A DNA stretch of 20,406 bases from positions 1-20,406 of the forward strand of contig CAJTRO010000060.1 of assembly GCA_910579015.1 (NCBI GenBank), read 5' to 3'. The translations under genes and the position numbers were made by a program. Origin of the DNA: an uncultured Dorea sp. Its GTDB lineage: Bacteria; Bacillota_A; Clostridia; Lachnospirales; Lachnospiraceae. The notes beneath the pieces are model-generated. The model saw only the letters and a program-made list of their open reading frames with translations. It ran no database searches and was not told the origin of the DNA. This document shows, piece after piece, positions 14,009-20,406 of the stretch. Position 1 is the stretch's first letter, and each line of letters starts with the position of its first letter.

Positions 14009-14908
14009 ATGGCGGTGGTACTTGTAATACTGGGAGTTTTCTGTGTATGGCTTCTGATTCGTTATATCAATATGATCCTGGCAGTTCGTTCCCTGTATAT
14101 GCAGCTCAATGAACTTGAGCGGGGGAGCCATATGGATCTGGGAGTTACCGGACGTCAGAGAGATGTGCGGGCTCTCGGAAGAAAATTGAACCAGCTTAAG
14201 AAGCGCTGGTCGAAGGATCAGATGCAGTATGAGAAGGCGGAGAAGAAGCTGAAGCAGAATATAGCCGGTCTGGCCCACGATATCCGCACGCCTCTTACAG
14301 GGGCGGCGGGCTATGTCCAGCTTGCACAGGAATGTACGGATGATCTGAAACGGGAATATTATCTTGAGACGGCAGGCGGGCGTCTAAGAGAGCTTGGGGA
14401 CATGCTGGAGGAAATGTTCCTGTATACCAAGCTTACCAGCGCGGGATTTGAGTTCAGGCCGTCAGAGATACAGGTACTGCCTCTTCTTGGCGGCTGTCTG
14501 GTCGGATTCTACCGTCAGTTTGAAGAGAAGGGGATCGAACCGGAGGTGGTGTTCGAATCAGAAGGAATAAGAGTATGGGCGGACGAAGAATGTCTCCGGC
14601 GGATCTTCCATAACCTGATCCAGAATGCGCTGGTGCATGGACGGGGAGGGATTGTGATCAGGCAGAAAGAGCGGCGCCTGATCTTCGAAAATCTGGTGTC
14701 AGATACCAGCAGGCCGGATACGGAGCTGATCTTCGAGCAGTTTTATAAGGCTGATTCAGCCCGGGGGAAGGGCTCCTCCGGGCTTGGGCTGTTTATTGTA
14801 AAGGAACTGGCAGAAAAGATGGGGGGAAGTGTGAAGGCAGAGTTTGAAGGAGAGAAGCTTCGGATCACTCTGGAGATCGGGGAGCTTCCGGACGGGACAG
14901 AGGAGTGA
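14009..14908 (+). CDS. Sensor histidine kinase, intramembrane-sensing type
   Basis: This 299-aa kinase has one clear membrane helix (2-24) and almost no extracellular part, so it cannot sense an external ligand with its own domain. A coiled linker (25-85) leads to the H box GLAHDIRTPLTG with phosphoacceptor His90. The catalytic domain shows the N box RRIFHNLIQNAL (198-208), an F box near EQFYKAD (243-249) and the G box GKGSSGLGLF (253-262). ATG 14009 follows AAAGGAGG with 8-nt spacing. An in-frame ATG at 13985 belongs to the repeat array and is less likely. The response regulator 2.7 kb upstream is the likely partner, and the transporter between them may supply the sensing function, as in Bce-like modules. 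Confidence 0.92.
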   Translation: MAVVLVILGVFCVWLLIRYINMILAVRSLYMQLNELERGSHMDLGVTGRQRDVRALGRKLNQLKKRWSKDQMQYEKAEKKLKQNIAGLAHDIRTPLTGAAGYVQLAQECTDDLKREYYLETAGGRLRELGDMLEEMFLYTKLTSAGFEFRPSEIQVLPLLGGCLVGFYRQFEEKGIEPEVVFESEGIRVWADEECLRRIFHNLIQNALVHGRGGIVIRQKERRLIFENLVSDTSRPDTELIFEQFYKADSARGKGSSGLGLFIVKELAEKMGGSVKAEFEGEKLRITLEIGELPDGTEE

Positions 14909-14911
14909 TTT

Positions 14912-14977
14912 TTGGCGGGCGGACCAAAAGAGATACTTGATATTTTCGGCAAGTTAGAGGATAATAGAAGCAGGTAA
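14912..14977 (+). CDS. Possible 21-codon small ORF
   Basis: TTG 14912 lies 6 nt after GGAG at the end of the kinase gene and opens 21 codons with the pattern AGGPKEILDIFGKL followed by a charged tail, stopping at TAA 14975-14977. The good ribosome binding site supports translation. Against it, the same bases contain a strong promoter for the next operon (14937-14965), and no family is recognised. Confidence 0.25.
   Translation: MAGGPKEILDIFGKLEDNRSR
14937..14965 (+). promoter_or_regulatory. Promoter of the comEB/signal peptidase unit
   Basis: The -35 TTGATA (14937-14942) and -10 GATAAT (14960-14965) are 17 bp apart. The start codon of the deaminase gene is about 45 bp beyond the expected start point. 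This separates the unit from the kinase operon. Confidence 0.6.
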
Positions 14978-15016
14978 ATGTTGATGTTTTGCAGAGCATA
15001 GATATAGGAGGGTTAT

Positions 15017-15505
15017 ATGGAACGCAGAGACAAGACGAATTATTATCTGGATCTTGCGGAGATGGTTTCTCAGCGGTGTACCTGCTTAAGACGTCATTAC
15101 GGCGCGGTGATCGTGAAGAACGACGAGGTTATTTCCACCGGGTATGTAGGGGCGCCCCGCGGGCGGAAGAACTGTACGGATATCGGGGAGTGCATCCGCA
15201 AGAAGATGGGTGTGCCAAGAGGAGAACGCTATGAGCTGTGTCGAAGCGTCCATGCTGAGGCGAATGCAATTATAAGCGCTTCCAGGGACAAGATGATCGG
15301 AAGTTCCATGTATCTGACCGGAATAGAAGTAGATACGGGGAATTATATTGAGAATGCCAACAGTTGTTCCATGTGTAAGCGCCTGATCATCAATGCCGGG
15401 ATCAAGAAGGTGTATATCCGGGAATCGAAGGAGAACTATCGAATGATCCTTGTAGAGGACTGGGTGGAGAATGACGAGACTATGGAAGGAAAATTCGGGT
15501 ATTAG
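15017..15505 (+). CDS. comEB: dCMP deaminase family protein (ComEB-like)
   Basis: This 162-aa cytoplasmic zinc enzyme probably deaminates dCMP to dUMP, feeding dTMP synthesis. The catalytic zinc motif HAEANAI has His79 and Glu81. The second zinc motif is SCSMC with Cys117 and Cys120; the usual Pro before the first Cys is Ser. The segment GAPRGRKNC (45-53) also matches the family. Length is typical for ComEB-type enzymes. ATG 15017 follows AGGAGGG. The next gene, signal peptidase, begins 2 bp after the stop. The symbol reflects resemblance only; involvement in DNA uptake is not implied. Close relatives acting on other deoxycytidine nucleotides cannot be ruled out. Confidence 0.9.
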   Translation: MERRDKTNYYLDLAEMVSQRCTCLRRHYGAVIVKNDEVISTGYVGAPRGRKNCTDIGECIRKKMGVPRGERYELCRSVHAEANAIISASRDKMIGSSMYLTGIEVDTGNYIENANSCSMCKRLIINAGIKKVYIRESKENYRMILVEDWVENDETMEGKFGY

Positions 15506-15507
15506 AT

Positions 15508-16092
15508 ATGGGGTTATTTATGAAAAGGACGGAAGACGAATTGCAGTTTGAGGAGGATAATGTGCAGGGATCGGACAAAGTTAAGGCTGTGCTCCGGGAA
15601 TTTTTTCAGATGATCGTGATACCGGTTGCGCTTGCCCTGTTCTGCGGCAAGGTGCTGATCGTCAATGCGAATATCCCGTCCGGTTCCATGGAGAATACTA
15701 TTCATCCGGGAGACCGGGTGATCGGTTCCCGTCTGGCGTATCTCGGCAAGGAGCCGCAGCGGGAGGATATCATCATATTCCGGTTTCCGGACGATGAGTC
15801 GCAGATCTTTATCAAACGGATCATCGGGCTTCCAGGTGAGCAGGTTCAGATTGTGGACGGACAGGTCTATATAGACGGAGCGAAGACGCCTCTTGAGGAG
15901 GGGTATCTGAAGGAGAGCCCGCAGGGGAGTTTTGGCCCTTATGAGGTTCCCGAGGATTCATATTTTGTGATGGGAGATAACCGGAACAATTCTCATGATT
16001 CCAGATTTTGGGAGGATCATTTTGTGGACAGGGACGAGATCATGGCGAAGGCATGGTTTCAGTATTATCCAAGGATCGGGTTAGTGGATTAG
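15508..16092 (+). CDS. lepB: Type I signal peptidase
   Basis: This 194-aa membrane protease removes signal peptides from exported proteins on the outer face of the membrane. One membrane helix (about 33-54) is followed by box B IPSGSM with catalytic Ser60. Box D is FIKRIIGLPG with the general-base Lys103, and box E is GDNRNNSHDSR (156-166). The short single-helix form is typical of Gram-positive SipS-type enzymes. The acidic N-terminal 30 residues are cytoplasmic. ATG 15508 is 2 bp after the deaminase stop with only a weak ribosome site; an alternative ATG at 15520 is possible. Genomes of this type often hold several paralogues, so it may not be the main housekeeping enzyme. Confidence 0.95.
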   Translation: MGLFMKRTEDELQFEEDNVQGSDKVKAVLREFFQMIVIPVALALFCGKVLIVNANIPSGSMENTIHPGDRVIGSRLAYLGKEPQREDIIIFRFPDDESQIFIKRIIGLPGEQVQIVDGQVYIDGAKTPLEEGYLKESPQGSFGPYEVPEDSYFVMGDNRNNSHDSRFWEDHFVDRDEIMAKAWFQYYPRIGLVD

Positions 16093-16138
16093 AAGGATAG
16101 AAAGAGAGAAAGATAGAAAGGAAGAGAGGAAGAGAGGA
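16091..16138 (+). promoter_or_regulatory. Purine-rich leader with repeated ribosome-site-like motifs
   Basis: Between signal peptidase and hydrolase genes the plus strand is almost pure A/G (AGAAGGATAGAAAGAGAGAA and onward), with several AAGGA/GAGAGGA motifs in a row. The last of them serve the TTG start at 16139. The repetition suggests slippage and may tune translation of the hydrolase. Confidence 0.5.
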
Positions 16139-17494
16139 TTGAGATATATTCGGAGAATATGCTGCGCATTGTTTATTTTTCTTACAGCGAATATGCCTTT
16201 GTTAAATTATTTGTTGTCGTCGAATGATATCATATTTCCGAAGCATGGGGGCATTATTTTAATGCTCCTTTTGGTTTTGGGGCTGATCGTGATCAATATA
16301 GTTCCGGCGGTTTCCCATCGTAGTCTTCCGGGAAAGAGGCTTCGGATCTGCGCGGACGGGTGCGAGCTTCTGATCTATTTCCTTATATCGGTGAGCGCGT
16401 CAGTGATCTGCCTGATCGCCGCCTTGCCGGCGCTGTTTCCGGGGGATAAGATGGTATGGTTCGGGAACCTGGTCTGTGTGATCCTTGTGGAGGCGGTCGT
16501 CTTCTGGAGCGGGATTATCCGTATATATCTGACGTCCACCCAGATTGGGATCAAGTGGCGCGTCATAGGATTGCTGTGCGGCTGGATACCGGTCGTACAT
16601 CTGGCCGTCCTGATGAAGATCATCTGGATGGCGTCGGAAGAGTGGAGGTTCGAGAGCGGGAAGCTTATGCAGGCTCAGGAGAGAAAGGATGATTTGCTGT
16701 GCCAGACCAGGTATCCGCTCCTGATGGTGCATGGGGTGTTTTTCAGGGATTTCAAATACTTTAATTACTGGGGACGGATCCCGGAGGAACTAAAGAGGCA
16801 CGGGGGCGTGATATATTATGGAAATCATCAGTCGGCGGCCTGTGTTGCGGACAGCGGGAAGGAACTGGCGGACCGCATCAGGGAGATTGTTGCCGAGACT
16901 GGCTGCGGGAAGGTCAATATCATTGCACATTCGAAGGGCGGTCTGGATTCAAGATATGCCATCAGCCGTCTGGGGATTGATGAGTATGCTGCGTCTCTTA
17001 CGACTATCAACACACCGCATAGAGGATGTATTTTCGCGGATTATCTTCTGGATAAGATCCCTGGCGCGGTAAAAGACAAGACGGCCGAGGGGTATAATTC
17101 TGCTTTGAAGGTACTGGGGGATGAGAACCCGGACTTTATAGCGGCGGTGACAGATCTTACGGCGTCTGCCTGTAAGGAATTCAACCAGACGGTGCCGGAT
17201 AAGCCGGGGGTATATTACCAGAGCGTCGGCTCGAAGCTTAATACAGCGTCGGGAGGCCGGTTTCCGCTTAATTTCTCCCATCAGCTTGTGAAGTATTTTG
17301 ACGGGGCGAATGACGGACTGGTGGCGGAGAGCTCTTTCCCGTGGGGCGAGGATTATACCTTTCTTACGACCAGCGGGAGGCGGGGGATCTCCCACGGCGA
17401 TATGATCGATCTGAACAGGGAGAATATCAGGGATTTTGATGTGAGAGAATATTATGTAGGGCTGGTGAACGGGCTGAAGGAGAAAGGGTTTTAG
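16139..17494 (+). CDS. Membrane-anchored alpha/beta hydrolase, lipase-like
   Basis: This 451-aa protein has an N-terminal membrane part with about five helices (6-28, 37-56, 76-100, 107-130, 142-165) and a C-terminal alpha/beta hydrolase domain (about 192-450). The nucleophile elbow is AHSKG with Ser265, an Ala for the first Gly as in Bacillus-type family I.5 lipases. Candidate partners are Asp392 in GANDGLV and His419 in ISHGD. The oxyanion strand is LLMVHGVF (194-201). Substrate could be a membrane lipid, glycerolipid or ester. TTG 16139 follows GAGAGGA; the family length and membrane start agree with it. It is 46 bp after signal peptidase and probably co-transcribed. The hydrolase fold is clear, the substrate is not. 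Confidence 0.85.
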   Translation: MRYIRRICCALFIFLTANMPLLNYLLSSNDIIFPKHGGIILMLLLVLGLIVINIVPAVSHRSLPGKRLRICADGCELLIYFLISVSASVICLIAALPALFPGDKMVWFGNLVCVILVEAVVFWSGIIRIYLTSTQIGIKWRVIGLLCGWIPVVHLAVLMKIIWMASEEWRFESGKLMQAQERKDDLLCQTRYPLLMVHGVFFRDFKYFNYWGRIPEELKRHGGVIYYGNHQSAACVADSGKELADRIREIVAETGCGKVNIIAHSKGGLDSRYAISRLGIDEYAASLTTINTPHRGCIFADYLLDKIPGAVKDKTAEGYNSALKVLGDENPDFIAAVTDLTASACKEFNQTVPDKPGVYYQSVGSKLNTASGGRFPLNFSHQLVKYFDGANDGLVAESSFPWGEDYTFLTTSGRRGISHGDMIDLNRENIRDFDVREYYVGLVNGLKEKGF

Positions 17495-17496
17495 AA

Positions 17497-17598
17497 GTGT
17501 ATAAATTAAAAAAAGAAAGTGAAGAAAATCGTTCCAGAGGTATCGCAATGGCGGATGAAGGAAGATTTTTTGATGAAATAGTAAAGGCGGGTGAGTGA
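17497..17598 (+). CDS. Candidate 33-aa small protein, unrecognised
   Basis: GTG 17497 lies 8 nt after AAAGGG at the end of the hydrolase gene and opens 33 codons ending at TGA 17596-17598. The product is charged: a basic start (YKLKKESEENRSRG, from residue 2) and an acidic amphipathic end (ADEGRFFDEIVKAGE, 19-33). It fits exactly into the gap between two genes, 2 bp after one stop and 1 bp before the next start, which is what a real small gene would do. It could instead be the remaining C-terminal part of a decayed longer gene. No family is assigned. Confidence 0.5.
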   Translation: MYKLKKESEENRSRGIAMADEGRFFDEIVKAGE

Positions 17599-17599
17599 A

Positions 17600-18082
17600 A
17601 TGGAGAATCTTACACTTGAAAAACGTCAGCTCTGTGATATACAGGGAAGATTGTTTGAACTGGCGTTAAAAGCCGGGCTGGATTGTCCGTCGTTTATAGA
17701 GTCATTTATGAACAGTAAAACTGCCGCTGCGCTTGATGACGTCTATGACCGGTTACAGTGGGCCGGAGAAGAATATATTCTTGAAGAATTAGACGAGGAG
17801 GTCTGTGGTCTGAAAAAGGCCGGCATAACTTATAATGTGGAAGTGATGTATTGGACGGGGTATATTTATCGTTATTGGCATTACTATACAAATGAGAGCA
17901 GCCGGGAGATATATAAGACAGCTGATGCCAAAGTAATGAATGAATGTTGGCTTGGATTCCATACTTTGGATGTCGCGATGGCTGTTGATGATTTAAAAGA
18001 GATTTACAGACAGAGTGAGTCGGCTGATAAGAAGGCTGGTAAGGCGGCAGATGAGGTGGTGCTGGCTGAAAGGATTCTGTGA
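17600..18082 (+). CDS. Conserved-looking acidic protein of unknown function
   Basis: This 160-aa soluble protein begins at ATG 17600, one base after the 33-codon ORF; an in-frame GTG at 17591 would add three residues. It is acidic, helical, and rich in Trp and Tyr in the middle: WAGEEYILEEL (near 54-64) and VMYWTGYIYRYWHYYTNES (near 82-100). The end is Ala/Lys/Glu-rich (about 140-155). I have the impression of similar proteins in toxin-antitoxin-like accessory clusters of Lachnospiraceae, but cannot name a family. No catalytic motif or membrane segment is seen. The gene is followed by a terminator at 18095-18146. It may act with the small ORF upstream. Confidence 0.8.
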   Translation: MENLTLEKRQLCDIQGRLFELALKAGLDCPSFIESFMNSKTAAALDDVYDRLQWAGEEYILEELDEEVCGLKKAGITYNVEVMYWTGYIYRYWHYYTNESSREIYKTADAKVMNECWLGFHTLDVAMAVDDLKEIYRQSESADKKAGKAADEVVLAERIL

Positions 18083-18094
18083 TCAGTCAGAGAT

Positions 18095-18146
18095 CAGAGC
18101 GGTTTGACGTGGGCCCGATAGGAGCATGGCAGACCGCTCTGTTTTT
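18095..18146 (+). terminator. Rho-independent terminator of the comEB-to-unknown unit
   Basis: CAGAGCGGT (18095-18103) pairs perfectly with ACCGCTCTG (18133-18141) and is followed by five T (18142-18146). The 29-nt loop is longer than usual. It closes the plus-strand unit and separates it from the convergent methyltransferase gene. Confidence 0.8.
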
Positions 18147-18167
18147 GAAAGAATATGAATCGTATGA

Positions 18168-19298
18168 TTATGCAGAAGTATCCGCCTTGCGCCCATAAGA
18201 AATCAACTGGCCTTTCAAAGCTGTATATCCTGCCGCAGGATTGCCGGAGAAATATTCTGCAATTTTATCATTCCGGCAGCAGTAATCCTCGGCTTCTTTA
18301 CGAGACATGCCATGGGTAAGCAGATGAAGGATCATCTTTTCTTTTCCATCTTCACCTATGGAAGAGGTCCATTCGTTATATTCAATAAAATCGTGTTTCC
18401 GTTCCTCATAATCGGCAGACTGCAAAGTGACAAATTCTACCTTGTCGTTCATTCTCACATCAACATCAACGAGTCCCAGTTTCTGCATGATATGTGCGCC
18501 TCTGATGGCAATTGCGTAGTCCCGCCCCTGCATGGCAAGCTCCGTCCGCCACTTTTTTTCTAATCCTTCATGCTGGCATAGTTCCTGATAATCCATACCG
18601 TCTATATAAAGTCCACAGCATTCGAATTCTCTGTTCGTATCAATACAGACGACGAATCCATTTGGTTTCGCAAAAGATATCATTTTCTGTATGAAAGACG
18701 CGGGATTGTCAAGATGCCGGAGAACTGCATGACAGATCACAAAATCGTATTGGTTTTCAGCGTAGTATTCGAAAACATTTCTGCAAATAAACGATGCTTT
18801 GATCTCTTCCTTTGCAAAGACAGCCCGCCCCTTTTCTATCAGATTTTCTGCAAAATCAATTCCGGTATATGTGCTTCCTTCCGGCAGATGCGGCAGCAAT
18901 AGTAACCCCAGAAATCCGAAACCACAGCCACAGTCCAGTATAGAGATCGGCCTGTCTATTTTCCAGACCTGTGAAATAAGAAAACGGACGTAATCATCAT
19001 TCCAAAGGCTTTTCCGCGTCTGTAAAAGGTAGTTGAATTTATTGTTCCAGTAATCTTTTACAGCGGTCTTTTCTGGAATATATGTTTCCCCATCAAGCGG
19101 TTTTAGTCCCAATAACTGATCCGTTGTTACCTGAAAATAGTGTGCCAGTGACGGGAGAACCGTAATATCAGGCATACTGATTCCGGTCTCCCATTTACTG
19201 ATCGTCTGGAAAGTCACGCCAATATGATCGGCCAGTTCTTGCTGTGTTATCCGGTTCCTTTTCCGCAGATCAGCAATGCGCAGTGATATCTTACTCAT
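18168..19298 (-). CDS. XRE-family regulator fused to a SAM-dependent methyltransferase
   Basis: This 376-aa protein combines an N-terminal Cro/C1-type helix-turn-helix (about 7-62; RITQQELADHIGVTFQTISKWE) with a class I methyltransferase domain (about 85-260). The latter shows motif I ILDCGCGFGF (120-129), an acidic Asp148 after strand 2 and HAVLRHLDNP (190-199). The C-terminal part (260-376) is of unclear role. It probably binds its own promoter and methylates a small molecule or protein; the substrate is unknown. ATG 19298 follows AGGAGG at 7 nt and is preferred over an in-frame ATG six codons upstream. A -10 TATAAT lies at 19344-19339. A decayed copy of its first codons lies at 20257-20318. 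Confidence 0.9.
   Translation of the reverse strand: MSKISLRIADLRKRNRITQQELADHIGVTFQTISKWETGISMPDITVLPSLAHYFQVTTDQLLGLKPLDGETYIPEKTAVKDYWNNKFNYLLQTRKSLWNDDYVRFLISQVWKIDRPISILDCGCGFGFLGLLLLPHLPEGSTYTGIDFAENLIEKGRAVFAKEEIKASFICRNVFEYYAENQYDFVICHAVLRHLDNPASFIQKMISFAKPNGFVVCIDTNREFECCGLYIDGMDYQELCQHEGLEKKWRTELAMQGRDYAIAIRGAHIMQKLGLVDVDVRMNDKVEFVTLQSADYEERKHDFIEYNEWTSSIGEDGKEKMILHLLTHGMSRKEAEDYCCRNDKIAEYFSGNPAAGYTALKGQLISYGRKADTSA
19224..19285 (-). repeat. 62-bp duplicated segment, copy within the XRE gene
   Basis: This stretch of the XRE-methyltransferase gene encodes SLRIADLRKRN through ELADH. It matches 20257-20318 at 56 of 62 positions, in the same orientation, about 1 kb away. All six differences are transitions. 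Confidence 0.9.
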
Positions 19299-19338
19299 AT
19301 AAAAACCTCCTGTCATAAGTCATGTGTTATTGTATTGG

Positions 19339-19344
19339 ATTATA
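19339..19344 (-). promoter_or_regulatory. -10 element of the XRE-methyltransferase promoter
   Basis: TATAAT on the minus strand (19344-19339) is preceded by TGA (extended -10). The hexamer 17 bp upstream is a poor -35 match. The start point would lie about 35 bp before the start codon, and the region is a likely site for self-regulation. Confidence 0.5.
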
Positions 19345-19420
19345 TCAGAAAACAGCAGGCTTGTATTCAGACGCGGAAGATAATATTTTCGCGTTTCAGG
19401 TGATATATCTGCATCTTAGT

Positions 19421-19600
19421 GTGTGTTGAGCATGGCACTCATCTTGTCGATGCAAGTCCGGTCGTGGGTATTACCGCCAAGTGTAGCGAACCACAAGTCG
19501 GTATCAGTAATGGTATATGGATAATAGTCTTGTCAAGTTTCTATTTGCAGGCAGCGAAGTTTTCTTCAAAGTCTGCAAGTCAAAATTGCAGATGGCATAA
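19421..19600 (+). other. Possible remnant of a group II intron 5' region
   Basis: The stretch begins GTGTG, the usual first bases of group II introns. It continues with GATGCAAGTCCGGTCG, GGGTATTACCGCC and GTAGCGAACCACAAGTCGGT, which resemble domain I segments of bacterial introns as I remember them. Several short pairings such as GTGG (19465 region) with CCAC (19490 region) are possible. No maturase gene and no domain V hairpin are seen in the window, so it would be a truncated remnant. The call rests on pattern memory only. Confidence 0.3.
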
Positions 19601-19725
19601 ATAGCTGAACATTGACAACTTAATAAATGCCAGATATTGAATTTTCAAGGTGCAAAGACAAAAATTATGTGCGAAGTTTAGGCACTGCATAGCGCGTGCT
19701 TGACAGACGCAGGATAAAGTTTGAG

Positions 19726-20318
19726 TTATAGAATAATCCATTTTCCTTTTTGGCTGGAACCTTCTCTTTTTATAATTCCAGATTTTTTCATAGATTCCAT
19801 ATAATACTTAACTGTACTATATTTTTCTCCAATGACATTTGCAATCTTTTTCTGAGACAACGATGGTTCCTCTTGAATCACTTTCAAGATGCGTGTAACT
19901 ACGGAATTATCGTTGCCTTGGTTAGCTCGGTCAGCAGCTTGGTTAGCAGCTTGGTCAGTATTGCTAACCAAGCTCTTGAACATAACCATAATGTCTTCAC
20001 GTTTAATTGTATATTCCGGCATAGGATTTCCGGCTTCTTTGCAGCTATCCTTGATTTTTTCAATTCCACGTCCCCATGCTTCGATAAAACCAGCTCTAAA
20101 AAATGTATTGGCAATCAGAGGATTATAAGGTCTTGAACGATGTTTTCCCATTAAATCATCGATTGTCCAATCTTCTGGAAAAATGCAATCATTCGCAATA
20201 TAAATCCTATCTGCATACACACTGATTTGAATTGGAATTAATGCTCCATAAAATTTATGATCGGCCAGTTCTCGTTGTGTTATCCAGTTTCTTTTCCGCA
20301 GATCAACAATACGCAGTG
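19726..20318 (-). pseudogene. Truncated AlbA_2/HATPase_c_4-type regulator fused to an XRE gene fragment
   Basis: The frame (open from 20328) encodes the C-terminal half of a COG2865-type protein. That family has an AlbA_2-like DNA-binding domain followed by a GHKL-like ATPase part. PIQISVYADRIYIAND, MGKHRSRPYNPLIA and FFRAGFIEAWGRGIEKI are characteristic. A variable Gln/Ala linker (DQAANQAADRANQ) and a C-terminal winged helix (SLSQKKIANVIGEKYSTVKYYM) follow. The N-terminal domain is missing. Instead the frame continues, still in phase, into LRIVDLRKRNWITQRELADH, a copy of the start of the neighbouring XRE gene, then hits TAG at 20329-20331 with no start codon. GTG 20220 is the first possible start but lacks a ribosome site. 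Confidence 0.75.
20257..20318 (-). repeat. 62-bp duplicated segment, decayed copy
   Basis: This is the second copy of the XRE-gene segment (see 19224-19285), 56 of 62 bases identical. It is joined in frame to the ATPase pseudogene right after the GATCAT that ends the shared part. The start codon region of the source gene is not preserved. Confidence 0.9.
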
Positions 20319-20331
20319 TTAAAAATGTCTA

Positions 20332-20406
20332 TTTCATATTGCTATTTTTTACGAATCATTATAAAATAAATATGTAAAAAACTATAATTATAATGTGATT
20401 ATAAAT
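20332..20406. other. AT-rich right edge
   Basis: The last 75 bp are strongly AT-rich, with several TATAAT-like words on the minus strand (for example around 20361-20366). No gene is visible. It could be the promoter region of a lost gene or the flank of an inserted element continuing outside the window. Confidence 0.4.

Larger units (their letters stand above)
19299..19725. other. 427-bp non-coding region between two minus-strand genes
   Basis: No gene is supported. From the left it holds the XRE promoter (19339-19344) and a dyad ACGCG...CGCGT (19371-19394). Next is the group II intron-like stretch (19421-19600). At 19605-19655 is a stretch whose complement, reading CACCTTGAAAATTCAATA, resembles sequences common in rRNA operon spacers of Firmicutes. 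No transposase or reverse transcriptase is present. Confidence 0.6.

Overview
The window looks like a chromosomal segment from an anaerobic, low-to-mid GC Firmicute of class Clostridia, most likely a Lachnospiraceae-type gut bacterium. The reasons are strong AGGAGG ribosome binding sites, TTGACA/TATAAT promoters, frequent TTG/GTG starts, and gene families (ECF S components, paired multidrug ABC half-transporters, response regulator/ABC/kinase operons) typical of that group. This placement is inferred from gene style; no rRNA or other taxonomic marker is present.

Left part (1-4600). A terminator (100-126) closes an upstream unit outside the window. coaBC (minus) makes 4'-phosphopantetheine from 4'-phosphopantothenate. 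Divergent from it are a lipoprotein gene and a PilZ-domain gene, closed by a perfect 15-bp stem terminator shared with a minus-strand tRNA-Trp(CCA). Next comes a minus-strand ECF transporter S component resembling pantothenate transporters, which fits the nearby CoA gene. Divergent from it is a gene for a strongly basic protein built of six 12-residue KPK-GQ repeats, leading into a transporter pair.

Middle part (4600-11100). Two adjacent ABC half-transporters form an asymmetric heterodimeric exporter: subunit 1 has Asp for the catalytic Glu, and subunit 2 has a degenerate LSTGE signature. A ZIP-family metal transporter follows. On the minus strand lies an operon of ECF sigma factor (apparently CTG start), zinc-finger anti-sigma factor (ATGA overlap) and a small four-helix membrane protein with MotA/TolQ-like topology.

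Right-middle part (11300-18150). An OmpR-type response regulator, a BcrA-type ABC ATPase, an ABC-2 permease and an intramembrane-type histidine kinase form a stress/peptide-resistance type operon. Between permease and kinase lie four tandem 47-bp repeats, which create a chain of 16-codon ORFs linked by ATGA overlaps. A separate promoter then drives a comEB-type dCMP deaminase, signal peptidase I, a membrane-anchored lipase-like hydrolase, an unrecognised 33-codon ORF and an unrecognised 160-aa protein, closed by a terminator at 18095-18146.

Right end (18168-20406). An XRE repressor/SAM methyltransferase fusion is encoded on the minus strand. Beyond it is a scarred, AT-rich region: a stretch resembling a group II intron 5' end, then a truncated AlbA_2/RecG-C-like ATPase pseudogene whose broken 5' end is fused to a 62-bp degenerate copy of the start of the XRE-methyltransferase gene. 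This end looks like an accessory or rearranged region; the rest looks like stable chromosome.
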